The position numbers were made by a program, and so were the translations under genes. Shown one piece after another: positions 51,795 to 60,594 of a DNA stretch of 64,000 nucleotides. The stretch lies in contig CAXXQD010000021.1 of assembly GCA_963677475.2 (NCBI GenBank), positions 806,001 through 870,000 of the forward strand. The letters are read 5' to 3'. The DNA comes from JABMQB01 sp963677475. GTDB lineage: Bacteria > Bacteroidota > Bacteroidia > Bacteroidales > Prolixibacteraceae. Each line of letters starts with the position of its first letter. Position 1 is the first letter of the stretch. Below the pieces are notes generated by a model. The model saw only the letters and a program-made list of their open reading frames with translations, was not told the DNA's origin and ran no database searches.

Positions 51795-52019
51795 TTAGTG
51801 CGTTTTGGGGAGCCGTTGTTTTCTTCCAATCAGAAAATAGAGGATAGCCCCTAAAATATATACAAAAATTACGACTAGCACCCAGATTAGTTTGTTATTG
51901 CCTTCAAATTTGTTCGTGAGGATATCAACAAGAGCTATTATTGGCAATATTCCTGCTAACATAATTGAAATAAGAATGATAATAATTTCCTGCGGTCCGA
52001 TAAATCCTAAAAGTGTCAT
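51795..52019 (-). CDS. Small PLDc_N-type membrane protein
   Basis: A 74-residue protein with two predicted membrane helices (about 10-33 and 44-63). The layout, ILPIIALVDILTNKF, then NNKLIWVLVVIFVYILGAILYFLIGRKQ, is that of the PLDc_N (phospholipase D nuclease N-terminal) family, which is also found as free-standing small proteins. The first 17 residues, GFIGPQEIIIILI, are strikingly like the TatA protein in this window (GFVGPQEIIIILI). Function unknown. Confidence 0.8.
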   Translation of the reverse strand: MTLLGFIGPQEIIIILISIMLAGILPIIALVDILTNKFEGNNKLIWVLVVIFVYILGAILYFLIGRKQRLPKTH

Positions 52020-52110
52020 TTTGCGTTGTTTTGGTGAGTTAATATTTTATATCTGCTAAATTTTGGTGATTAAATGCATTATTATTTTGAGATCAGTTTA
52101 TTGGTATTCG

Positions 52111-52998
52111 TTATTGTTCCAAAATTACTTGAAGATTTTTCAAATCGTATTTGTCCCCTTCTTTTAATAAATAAAACTCCTTGCTATCGGGAGGCAATTG
52201 ATAAATGGTATCCCTTTCTTCCGACCATCTGGTACCATCGTAAACAGCTACATAACTTTCACCAAATACTTCAAACTTCCCGTCATTAACAATTATTCCT
52301 GTGTTTTCGTCCAAGCCGATTCCCAGAAGGTCGTGCCTTTCTTTAAGAATTTCAAACATGTCAAATTGCCTGTTCCGGGCAAATAGGTGTTGGTCGATGG
52401 CAACATTGCCGATAAACCCAAGTCCTTCCTGATGGCTGCCCATCATAATTGTATTGGTTGCTGTATCGCCTCTTGCAAGGTACGAGCCCTGAATAGTTGC
52501 ACCTGCAGAACTGCCTGCAATCACACCGCCCCTTATAAGCAATTCGTTGAATGCTTCATGTGTTTTGGTATTTAAATAGGAGTCGGCATGCCTCCATTGG
52601 CGGCCCCCGCTGAACCACACCCCAACGGCATTATTAATAGGTTCGATAAATGCTTCTGAGTTTGCCTCGTCCCTGTTCCTGGTATGCAAAACCGTAACAT
52701 TTGTGAAACCTTTATGAACAAATCGATCTTTGAACCTTTCCTTATCCATTTCGGTAATTGTATCGCTCGTACTTGCAGTTGGAATAACTACAATAGGTGC
52801 ATCGGCACCACCAACCAGTTCCATAAATTTTGTATAAATAGAATTACCTGCCCCTCCTCCAATTATAAACAAGGTACCATTTTCAGGATAGCTTACTTCT
52901 ATTTTTGAGGAGGAGGCTTTTGTTTGTTCGTTGGATTTAGATTTGCATCCAATTATTATTGCTAAAATCAGCAATGTCAGTAATACTTTGGTGGTCAT
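52111..52998 (-). CDS. Cyanophycinase-like S51 peptidase, lipoprotein
   Basis: A 295-residue protein. The N-terminus is a lipoprotein signal (TKVLLTLLILAIIIGC), so it is exported and lipid-anchored. The peptidase_S51 fold is visible: GTLFIIGGGAGNSIY, VVIPTAS, GVWFSGGRQWRH and the nucleophile elbow GVIAGSSAGATIQGSYL with the catalytic Ser. The C-terminal LGIGLDENTGIIV is typical of cyanophycinases, which cut multi-Arg-poly-Asp. Many Bacteroidota that do not make cyanophycin carry such enzymes, so the natural substrate may be external or different. Confidence 0.88.
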   Translation of the reverse strand: MTTKVLLTLLILAIIIGCKSKSNEQTKASSSKIEVSYPENGTLFIIGGGAGNSIYTKFMELVGGADAPIVVIPTASTSDTITEMDKERFKDRFVHKGFTNVTVLHTRNRDEANSEAFIEPINNAVGVWFSGGRQWRHADSYLNTKTHEAFNELLIRGGVIAGSSAGATIQGSYLARGDTATNTIMMGSHQEGLGFIGNVAIDQHLFARNRQFDMFEILKERHDLLGIGLDENTGIIVNDGKFEVFGESYVAVYDGTRWSEERDTIYQLPPDSKEFYLLKEGDKYDLKNLQVILEQ

Positions 52999-53153
52999 AT
53001 GTTTTGATTTTTTATGTTGCTAAAATAATGAATATCGTTATGTTAATTACGATTATGTTGGTTCAATTTTCAATTTATATCCTGACTTCATTAATGAAAC
53101 ATTAAGCATGGTTCATAATTTATGTTTTATAGCATGTTTCTGGGTTTAATCCC

Positions 53154-53161
53154 TACTTTTG
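53154..53161 (+). promoter_or_regulatory. -7 box upstream of the SulP transporter gene
   Basis: TACTTTTG followed by C matches the Bacteroidota -7 element, 58 bases before the start codon. A TTG at the expected -33 distance is not evident. Confidence 0.4.
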
Positions 53162-53219
53162 CGCCCTTCAAAAAATAACAAAACCAACAGATAGGTAGGA
53201 ATGAACTAAAGAAAAAGGA

Positions 53220-54755
53220 ATGGTATTATTAAGTCTTCTTAAGAAAACGCAATACAACGCAAAAAACGAAATTTTATCCGGATTAACCGTGGCACTGGCA
53301 TTGGTGCCCGAAGCAGTAGCATTTTCATTAATTGCCGGTGTAAGCCCATTGGTAGGTTTATATTCGGCATTTATAATTGGCCTGATTACCGCAATTTTGG
53401 GTGGCCGTCCGGGAATGATCTCCGGCGCTACAGGGGCAATTGCAGTGGTAATTGTTAGCCTGGTTGCGCGCCATGGTGTCGAATATTTATTTGCTTCGGT
53501 GGTGTTAATGGGCATCATCCAAATGATTATTGGTTTTCTCAAACTTGGTAAATTCATCCGGCTGGTCCCACATGCAGTTATGTACGGATTTGTGAACGGC
53601 CTGGCTATTGTAATTTTTATGGCACAACTCACCCATTTTAAAACCACAGCGGGCGGTGTTGAAACTTGGCTTTCGGGAAATGCGCTTTGGATGATGATAA
53701 TTTTTGTGTTGCTTACCATGGCTATTATACACTTTTTGCCAAAAATCACTAAAGTGGTGCCAGCTCCCCTTACCGCAATTGTAATTGTTTCTGCATTGAT
53801 TATCCTTTTAAATGTCCCGACAAAAACGGTTGGGGACATTGCATCCATATCGGGCGGATTGCCAAAATTCCATTTACCGAAAGTTCCGTTCACCTATGAA
53901 ACATTAAAAATTGTATTTCCATATTCGTTAATTATGGCATTGGTTGGACTGATTGAAAGTTTGCTTACGCTTACCGTTATTGATGAAATGACCGAAACGC
54001 GCGGCCGTGGAAACAAAGAAAGTATTGCCCAGGGAATTGCCAATGTTACCTGTGGATTTTTTGGGGGCATGGGTGGCTGTGCCATGATCGGACAAAGTAT
54101 AATTAACGTTAGCTCAGGCGGGAGGCAGAGGCTCTCAACTATTGTAGCGCCAATAACCTTGCTGATGTTTATCCTTTTTGGGTCATCCTACATTGAAAAA
54201 GTGCCAATGGCTGCCCTCGTTGGATTAATGTTTATGGTATCAGTTGGGACTTTTGAATGGGCAAGCTTAAAGATGTTCCGAAAAATGCCCATTACCGATG
54301 TTATTGTCATGATTGTGGTTGCAGGGGTAACGGTCGTATTTCACAACCTTGCAGTTGCTGTATTTATCGGGATCATTATTTCTTCACTGGCATTTGCATG
54401 GGAGCATGCAACAAATATTCATGCCCGCCCTCAGATCGACGAAGACGGGAACAAGATCTACAAAGTGGATGGTCCCTTGTTTTTTGGTTCTATCGCCGCA
54501 TTTCAGGAACGTTTTAATGTGGCAGATGACCCGGAAACGGTTATTATTGATTTTCGAAAATCAAAAGTTCTTGACCACTCAGCAATTGAAAGCTTAAATA
54601 AACTCACAGAACGTTACGCCAAAGTTGGTAAGGAGGTGCATCTTCGGCATTTAAGCCAGGATTGCCGAACCCTTTTAGACAACGCATCTGCCATTATAGA
54701 AGTGAATATTTGGGAAGATCCTAAATACAAAATGGTATCAAACAGGCTGGCATAA
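53220..54755 (+). CDS. SulP (SLC26) family anion transporter with STAS domain
   Basis: A 511-residue membrane protein. The transmembrane core (about 1-390) starts with the SulP signature EILSGLTVALALVPEAVAFSLIAGVSPLVGLYSAF and contains GGRPGMISGATGAIAVV and a GIANVTCGFFGGMGGCAMIGQS segment. A cytosolic STAS domain follows (about 410-511): KVDGPLFFGSIAAF, VIIDFRKSKVLDHSAIESL. Family members move sulfate, bicarbonate or dicarboxylates, often with sodium. The short STAS and the sequence suggest the bacterial BicA/SulP group, but substrate cannot be set from sequence. Single gene with its own promoter. Confidence 0.93.
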   Translation: MVLLSLLKKTQYNAKNEILSGLTVALALVPEAVAFSLIAGVSPLVGLYSAFIIGLITAILGGRPGMISGATGAIAVVIVSLVARHGVEYLFASVVLMGIIQMIIGFLKLGKFIRLVPHAVMYGFVNGLAIVIFMAQLTHFKTTAGGVETWLSGNALWMMIIFVLLTMAIIHFLPKITKVVPAPLTAIVIVSALIILLNVPTKTVGDIASISGGLPKFHLPKVPFTYETLKIVFPYSLIMALVGLIESLLTLTVIDEMTETRGRGNKESIAQGIANVTCGFFGGMGGCAMIGQSIINVSSGGRQRLSTIVAPITLLMFILFGSSYIEKVPMAALVGLMFMVSVGTFEWASLKMFRKMPITDVIVMIVVAGVTVVFHNLAVAVFIGIIISSLAFAWEHATNIHARPQIDEDGNKIYKVDGPLFFGSIAAFQERFNVADDPETVIIDFRKSKVLDHSAIESLNKLTERYAKVGKEVHLRHLSQDCRTLLDNASAIIEVNIWEDPKYKMVSNRLA

Positions 54756-55164
54756 TTTGATCACAGCTTATTCATCCATTTGTACTTCATCGTCTGAAAA
54801 CATGTTTTTTTTGGGAAAGAAAAGTATCCAATTTTTTCTTAATTCTTGTTGAAACGATCCGTTTTAATCTTGAGTTTCTTACACTTTATTAGCTTCTATT
54901 TGTGAGGGTCATTTACGCATTTAAACCAGAAAATAACTTAAAGATTTGTTACAAAACTTTTAGATATCGGTTATCAAACACCTGATTTAAGGATGAGGAA
55001 ACACTGGAATAACAGTTTAGAATTCAATAGATAATGCAGTTGATTATTTCATTTTATTGAATATTGAATTTTTACTTAGTGGATCATGTTCAGTGAAGAG
55101 CAATTCTCAAAATATACAACCAATATCAGATGTTAAAAATATCCAAATTATATAGAGCGAGAAC
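54756..55164. other. 409-bp gap between convergent sulP and cydB, nothing recognised
   Basis: No open reading frame, tRNA-like fold, repeat or strong terminator was recognised. The sequence is AT-rich and both flanking genes end into it. Confidence 0.5.
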
Positions 55165-56202
55165 CTAATAGCTCGTTTCATCCAATTTTACTTTACCTTT
55201 AAAAGTGCGGTAAACAAAATAGGTATAACCTAAAACCAGAGGGGCGCCAATCGCTACAATTGTCATCATATATTTAAGCGATTTTTCTGATGACGCAGCG
55301 TTATATACATCAATGTTATGTGTCTGATCAACACTGGATATGAGGATATTAGGGTACAACTCGATGGCAACAAGCAGGAGTAAAAAACAGATACTCAAGG
55401 ATGAGAAAACAAATGCGTGAAAGAACTTACGCTTTTGAGCGAGCCTTGGTATGTTTGCAATACTCAGAAATGCAAGTATTGGAAGGATAAACAGTTCTGG
55501 TTTTTGTTTAAACTGATCGGATAAATGTGGTATAAATAGTAGGGTGTAAAGGGTAGTAATGGCAAAACTGACCATAAAAAATATCATCCCATATTTTTGT
55601 AGGATGGTTAATTTGGCATACAACCTTCCTTCCGTTTTCAGGAGCAAATAAATAGCACCGTGCGACATGAACAATGTCAGGGTATTTATCCCAACCATAA
55701 TTGCATAGGGGTGCAGAAAGTCGAAAAACCCATCGCCCTGATAGCTATAATCAGGACCGATGGCGATTCCGAGTAAAACATTTCCGAGAACCACCCCTAA
55801 CAGGAAAGCAAGCATTATGCTGGAAATACTATAGGCAATATCCCAGGATTGGCGCCACCATTTCATTTTTTCCTTGCCTCTGAATTCAATGGAAACAGCC
55901 CTGAAAATGATAAAAACCAAAAACAAAATAAAAGGCGTGTACATTGCCGAGAACAAGGTCGCATAAACCACCGGGAAACCAGCAAAAAGTGCACCTCCGC
56001 CAATTACCAGCCATACCTCATTTCCATCCCAAACCGGGCCAACGGCATTCAGGGCAATGCGCCTGCTTTGCTCTTTCCTGAAAAACAAATGCCAGGCACC
56101 CGCACCAAAATCAAACCCATCTAATACTGCATATCCTGAAAATAAGCCTCCAACTACTAAAAACCACCAGGTGGGATAATCGATTCCAAAAAGAGTTTCC
56201 AT
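55165..56202 (-). CDS. cydB: Cytochrome bd ubiquinol oxidase subunit II
   Basis: A 345-residue polytopic membrane protein with the CydB opening YPTWWFLVVGGLFSGYAVLDGFDFGAGAWH and the conserved GPVWDGNEVWLVIGGGALFAGFP in pieces. With CydA it forms the high-affinity, proton-pump-independent quinol oxidase used at low oxygen. It starts 2 bp after cydA stops, so the two are translated together. No CydX-like small subunit was recognised after it. Confidence 0.95.
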   Translation of the reverse strand: METLFGIDYPTWWFLVVGGLFSGYAVLDGFDFGAGAWHLFFRKEQSRRIALNAVGPVWDGNEVWLVIGGGALFAGFPVVYATLFSAMYTPFILFLVFIIFRAVSIEFRGKEKMKWWRQSWDIAYSISSIMLAFLLGVVLGNVLLGIAIGPDYSYQGDGFFDFLHPYAIMVGINTLTLFMSHGAIYLLLKTEGRLYAKLTILQKYGMIFFMVSFAITTLYTLLFIPHLSDQFKQKPELFILPILAFLSIANIPRLAQKRKFFHAFVFSSLSICFLLLLVAIELYPNILISSVDQTHNIDVYNAASSEKSLKYMMTIVAIGAPLVLGYTYFVYRTFKGKVKLDETSY

Positions 56203-56204
56203 GT

Positions 56205-57584
56205 TTACGATTCAGTTAAAACATTTGTAATTTGTTGTGTAAGTGGCCGGTCTTCTGAATTATCTTCTTCATATGGGCCATGTTTGATTTTTTTGTTCAT
56301 CATATACACAAAAAGAGTGAATAACAGGCTATAAATTAAAAAGAACAAAATTAAAGATGTCACAATTTGATTGGCAGAAACTGCTTGCGAAAAACTTTCG
56401 GAGGTTCTTAACAATCCGTAAACAACCCAGGGCTGCCTACCCATTTCGGCGGCAAACCATCCGGCTTGATTGGCAATCTGGGGAAGAAGGGCTGCAAATA
56501 CAAAAAGCCATAACAGCCATTTTGAATGGAATAATTTGTTTCTCCACCATAAATAACTTCCCAAAAGGGTTAACAGAATCATGCCAATGCCAATGGCTAC
56601 CATTAGGTGATAAAACTGAAAAATTGCATTCACCTGCGAAGGTTGGTCCTCTTTTGGGAATGCGTTTAACCCTTTTACCGGGGCATTAAAATCGTATTCC
56701 AATAAGAATGACAATCCACCTGGAATCCTGAACCCAGTTACTTTTTGCTTCTCCTTATCGGCCCATCCAAAAAGGTACATGTCCGCAGGATCATTGCTTT
56801 TAAAATGCCCTTCGAGGGCAGCAAGTTTCGCTGGTTGGTTTTTTGCTACGCCGTCTGCCGATTTATGCCCTGTTGCCAATTGCCCAAGGGAAAAAACGGT
56901 GGCAACTACCAAGGCTATTTTAAAAGCCTTTTTCGAAATCTTGACGTACCTGCCCTTAATTAAATAATAGGCGTGAACACTCATGACCAAAAACGCCCCC
57001 GACAAAATGGCCCCAAGCCACACATGGGATAAGCGCTCCATGCTCGATGGGTTAAATACCATTGCCCAAAAGTCTGTTATTTCGGCCCTTGCCTGCAAAC
57101 CTTCACCAACAATATGATAGCCCGCAGGGGTTTGCATCCAACTGTTTGCAACAACAATCCAGACGGCAGAAAACATGGACCCTAAAAATACCCCGAGGGT
57201 TGCAATAAAATGAACCACTGGTTTTACCCTGTTCCACCCGAAAAGAAGAATGCCGAGAAAACCGCTTTCCAGTGCAAATGCGAAAATCCCTTCGGCAGCA
57301 AGTGCACTCCCAAACACATCGCCAACATAGCGCGAATAGGTAGCCCAATTGGTTCCAAACTCGAATTCCATAACAATACCGGTCGCAACGCCAATTCCGA
57401 AAGTTAAAGCGAATATTTTTGTCCAGAAACGGGCTAAAATCTCGTACTCTTTCTTTTTGGTCCGGATAAACTGACCTTCAAAAATCACCATAAGTAAACC
57501 TATTCCAATGCTTAATGGCGGATAGATGTAATGGAAGGCAACGGTAAATGCAAATTGTATCCGGGCTAATATTTCAACATCCAT
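56205..57584 (-). CDS. cydA: Cytochrome bd ubiquinol oxidase subunit I
   Basis: A 459-residue polytopic protein carrying heme ligands: the N-terminal ARIQFAFTVAFHYIYPPLSIGIGLLM (His for heme b595/d region), GIATGIVMEFEFGTNWATYSRYVGDVFG and SRVWLG-like RLSHVWLGAILSGAFLVM. The quinol-binding Q-loop is short compared with E. coli CydA (522 residues), which is common outside proteobacteria. The C-terminal GRQPWVVYGLLRTSES is conserved. It gives the cell oxygen scavenging and microaerobic respiration, fitting a strain that also carries an oxygen-sensitive glycyl-radical enzyme. Confidence 0.95.
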   Translation of the reverse strand: MDVEILARIQFAFTVAFHYIYPPLSIGIGLLMVIFEGQFIRTKKKEYEILARFWTKIFALTFGIGVATGIVMEFEFGTNWATYSRYVGDVFGSALAAEGIFAFALESGFLGILLFGWNRVKPVVHFIATLGVFLGSMFSAVWIVVANSWMQTPAGYHIVGEGLQARAEITDFWAMVFNPSSMERLSHVWLGAILSGAFLVMSVHAYYLIKGRYVKISKKAFKIALVVATVFSLGQLATGHKSADGVAKNQPAKLAALEGHFKSNDPADMYLFGWADKEKQKVTGFRIPGGLSFLLEYDFNAPVKGLNAFPKEDQPSQVNAIFQFYHLMVAIGIGMILLTLLGSYLWWRNKLFHSKWLLWLFVFAALLPQIANQAGWFAAEMGRQPWVVYGLLRTSESFSQAVSANQIVTSLILFFLIYSLLFTLFVYMMNKKIKHGPYEEDNSEDRPLTQQITNVLTES

Positions 57585-57918
57585 GTTTTAATTCTTTTTT
57601 TTTGATCGGTGATTAATTCTTTTTATAACATTTCGAATACGAATATGTTGCTGTTTTTTTTGGTGTTTTAAACATTCGTAAATCGGAATTTTAATGAGTT
57701 GTTCAGTATTTTTTTAAATACTATAAAGATACAAGGTTTACTTCTACCTTGAAAAATATTATGCCAAAAACGAACATATGTATATAAAATAATGTGTTTG
57801 TGTTTTGAAATATATTATAACTTATATATACGTATAAGTATTAAATTACAAGTATTTTAAAGATTTTGAATTGGTTTTGTGCCTGAAAATTTAAATGTTT
57901 AAATACATTGGTATGTGA
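57585..57918. other. 334-bp AT-rich region upstream of cydA with inverted repeats
   Basis: Two inverted repeats stand out: CAAGGT-N8-ACCTTG (57732-57751) and ACTTATA-N6-TATAAGT (57820-57839). On the minus strand TTTC, 19 bases, then TATCTTTA (57731-57724) is a weak promoter candidate for cydA, and the first inverted repeat lies between its elements. A redox-responsive regulator site is possible but not identifiable. Confidence 0.35.
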
Positions 57919-58752
57919 TTATTCCTTGGCGTCTGATTTTGTTTTTTCGATCCTATGCACTTCATTAAGTAATAATGGGAAAGCAGGTGAAGTCATTCCA
58001 TGTCCATATCCATCGATTTCAAAAATTCTTGTATCCTTGTGCCCAGCTACTTTCATCATTCGCATCATGTATGCGTTCTCTTCGTACCTTCCCAGCATTT
58101 CCAATTCGCGATCGCCGGTAATAAGAAGAAGCGGAGGAGCATCAGCTTTCACATGAAATAGGGGGGCAAATTCATCAACAATTGGTTGCGTATCAGGAAT
58201 ACCTCTTTCCTCTCGAACCGTCATGTGAGTGATTGTATGCCCACTAAAGGGGATTAATCCTGCAATGCGATTTGCATCAATACCGTATGCATTTAGGTAT
58301 TTCTTATCAAGCCCAACCATACTGGTAAGATAACCACCAGCTGAATGGCCCGATACAAAAATTAAGGAGGTATCACCACCATATTTGGAGATATTATTAA
58401 AAACCCAGGCAACTGAAGCAGCAGCATCTTCGATGCATAATGGTGCACTGATTTTTGGATACAAACGATAATTAACAGCAACCACGCACACCCCTTTGTT
58501 TGTTAATTCCTCAGGAATGTATTTCTCACCACCTTTTAAACCCCCACCATGAAACCAAATAATGGTTGAAAATCCATCTCTATCCGAAGGATAATATATA
58601 TCCAGGACACATCTTTCTATGATATAATCATCTGCGTTCCTTACATTCTTATTGTTGTATGAAATGTTGCGTTTTGTTTTGTAGGCATAATCTTGCGCTG
58701 GAGCAGCTAGAAAAAAGACAAGTAGGAGTATCGATAAGATAAATCTTTTCAT
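57919..58752 (-). CDS. Secreted alpha/beta-hydrolase, BD-FAE/esterase-like
   Basis: A 277-residue hydrolase from ATG 58752 with a signal peptide (KRFILSILLLVFFLAAPAQ). The oxyanion motif WFHGGGLKGG, nucleophile elbow VSGHSAGGYLTS (Ser) and C-terminal DGYGHGMTSP (His) fit the hormone-sensitive-lipase/feruloyl-esterase-type carboxylesterases. It is probably periplasmic and acts on acylated carbohydrates or short esters. It is a single gene, divergent from the ABC-F gene. Confidence 0.85.
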   Translation of the reverse strand: MKRFILSILLLVFFLAAPAQDYAYKTKRNISYNNKNVRNADDYIIERCVLDIYYPSDRDGFSTIIWFHGGGLKGGEKYIPEELTNKGVCVVAVNYRLYPKISAPLCIEDAAASVAWVFNNISKYGGDTSLIFVSGHSAGGYLTSMVGLDKKYLNAYGIDANRIAGLIPFSGHTITHMTVREERGIPDTQPIVDEFAPLFHVKADAPPLLLITGDRELEMLGRYEENAYMMRMMKVAGHKDTRIFEIDGYGHGMTSPAFPLLLNEVHRIEKTKSDAKE

Positions 58753-58826
58753 AATAGTTATTGATGCAAGCAAATATAATTAAAGATTTTAATTGCAATG
58801 ATATAAGTGGGGTATTAAGAAATAAC

Positions 58827-58856
58827 ACAAGGCGTGCTTTGCCTTGTTAAACAAGG
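58827..58856. repeat. Overlapping inverted repeats upstream of the ABC-F gene
   Basis: ACAAGGC (58827-58833) pairs with GCCTTGT (58841-58847), and CCTTGTT (58842-58848) pairs with AACAAGG (58850-58856). The middle arm is shared, so only one stem can form at a time. They lie upstream of the ABC-F promoter, so they may be operator half-sites or act in the leader of the divergent esterase gene. Confidence 0.5.
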
Positions 58857-58888
58857 TGTTAATTATTCCTTATCAAACGATAGAATAC

Positions 58889-58918
58889 TTGCATGCTTCA
58901 ATAGATTGCGTACTTTTG
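58889..58918 (+). promoter_or_regulatory. Promoter of the ABC-F gene
   Basis: TTG (58889-58891), a 19-base spacer, and TACTTTTG (58911-58918) followed by C give a full match to the Bacteroidota promoter pattern, 26 bases before the start codon. Confidence 0.72.
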
Positions 58919-58943
58919 CCGCCCAATTATTAAAAAGAGGAAG

Positions 58944-60560
58944 ATGATTACGGTATCAAATTTAAGCATACAGTTTGGGAAAAGGGTTTTGTTCAACGAT
59001 GTAAACATGAAGTTTACCAATGGCAATTGCTATGGAATAATTGGTGCAAATGGCGCTGGCAAATCAACTTTTCTTAAAATGCTTTACGGTGAAGTTGATT
59101 CAACTTCGGGATCGGTTTCGTTTGGAACAAGTGAACGGCTTTCGGTTTTAAAACAGGAGCACAATGCGTTTGATGAATTTACGGTATTAAATGCTGTGTT
59201 GATTGGCCACGATGAGCTGTGGAAGATTATGCAGGAAAAGGAGGTACTTTATGCCAAAGCAGATTTCTCGGAGGCGGATGGTATCCGGGCTTCGGAATTG
59301 GAAGACCGATTTGCAGAATTGGATGGCTGGAATGCTGAAAACAATGCATCAACACTTTTGAGCGGTTTGGGGGTGAAAGAAGATTTTCATGGAAAACCAA
59401 TGGCGGAGATGGATGGGAAAGTTAAAGTGAAAGTTTTGCTGGCGCAGGCATTGTTTGGGAAGCCGGACAACCTTTTATTGGACGAGCCAACAAACGACCT
59501 TGACCTGGAAACAATTACCTGGTTGGAGAATTACCTTTCCAATTTTGATAATACTGTGTTGGTGGTTTCGCACGACCGCCATTTTTTGGATGCAATTTGT
59601 ACGCATATTGTAGATATTGATTTTGGAACCGCTAAAATATTTGGCGGGAATTATACATTCTGGTATGAGTCAAGCCAATTGGCTTTGCGCCAGCAGCAGG
59701 CTCAAAACAAAAAGGCAGAGGAGAGGAAAAAAGAATTGCAAGAGTTTATTTCACGCTTCAGCGCCAATGTTGCCAAGTCGAAGCAAACAACAAGCCGCAA
59801 GAAAATGCTCGAAAAACTGAACCTTGATGATATCCAGCCTTCCACACGAAAATACCCTGGAATTATTTTTACTCCTGATAGGGAACCCGGCAACAATATT
59901 TTAGAAGTAACAGATTTGAGTTATTCCCTCGAAGGGGAGCAGTTATTTAAAGATATCAGTTTTACGGTTGAAAAAGACGATAAAATTGTTTTTGTTTCGC
60001 GTGATGCCAGGGCAATGACAGCAATTTTCGAAATATTGGACGGAAAGTTAAAAGCCGATACAGGGGAATTTGTATGGGGACAAACCATAACAACCAGCTA
60101 CCTGCCACTTGAAAACAGCGAATTTTTCACAAAAAAACTGACTTTAATGGATTGGCTTGGGCAGTTTGCAAATGACACCAGCGAAATGTTTTTGCGTGGA
60201 TATTTAGGTAAAATGCTTTTTTCAGGCGAAGAGGTTTATAAATTTTCAAACGTGCTGTCGGGGGGAGAAAAAATGAGGTGCATGATTGCCAGAATGATGT
60301 TAAAAAATGCCAACGTGATGCTTTTGGATACCCCAACAAACCATCTTGATTTGGAATCGATACAGGCATTTAACAACAGGCTGATCAATTTTAAAGGCAA
60401 TATTTTAATGGCGTCGCACGACCATGAGTTTATTAACACAGTGTGTAACAGGGTAATTGAACTCACTCCAAATGGAATGATCAATAGGGAAATGGAATAT
60501 TCAGAGTACGAATCAAGTGAAAAAATCAAAGCCCTTCGCGAGGAACTTTATAATGGTTGA
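58944..60560 (+). CDS. YbiT-like ABC-F protein with a degenerate second ATPase site
   Basis: A 538-residue soluble protein of two ABC domains without membrane helices, related to ribosome-associated YbiT. Domain 1 has a normal Walker A (GANGAGKSTF) and Walker B (NLLLDEPTNDLD) but its signature motif is altered (MDGKVKVKVLL). The linker (about 240-300) is charged and coiled. Domain 2 has lost the P-loop: FVSRDARAMTAIFEIL stands where GxxGxGKST is expected, with no Lys; its Walker B reads LLDTPTNHLD, with Thr for the catalytic Glu, though LSGGEKMR is intact. So only one composite ATP site can be active. I recall similar changes in other Bacteroidota members. Confidence 0.9.
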   Translation: MITVSNLSIQFGKRVLFNDVNMKFTNGNCYGIIGANGAGKSTFLKMLYGEVDSTSGSVSFGTSERLSVLKQEHNAFDEFTVLNAVLIGHDELWKIMQEKEVLYAKADFSEADGIRASELEDRFAELDGWNAENNASTLLSGLGVKEDFHGKPMAEMDGKVKVKVLLAQALFGKPDNLLLDEPTNDLDLETITWLENYLSNFDNTVLVVSHDRHFLDAICTHIVDIDFGTAKIFGGNYTFWYESSQLALRQQQAQNKKAEERKKELQEFISRFSANVAKSKQTTSRKKMLEKLNLDDIQPSTRKYPGIIFTPDREPGNNILEVTDLSYSLEGEQLFKDISFTVEKDDKIVFVSRDARAMTAIFEILDGKLKADTGEFVWGQTITTSYLPLENSEFFTKKLTLMDWLGQFANDTSEMFLRGYLGKMLFSGEEVYKFSNVLSGGEKMRCMIARMMLKNANVMLLDTPTNHLDLESIQAFNNRLINFKGNILMASHDHEFINTVCNRVIELTPNGMINREMEYSEYESSEKIKALREELYNG

Positions 60561-60594
60561 ATAAATTAAGGTTCTGGGCATGATCTGGGTATAT

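Noticed and set aside
53168..53893. 241-codon open frame on the minus strand opposite sulP
   Set aside because: It lies entirely within the well-supported SulP gene, its translation is low-complexity (Ile, Thr, Pro, Ala) and matches no family; it is a shadow of the transporter codons.
54756..55164. tRNA or small RNA gene in the 409-bp gap
   Set aside because: No cloverleaf with a GGTTCRA-type T loop and no strong stem with a T run could be found by eye.
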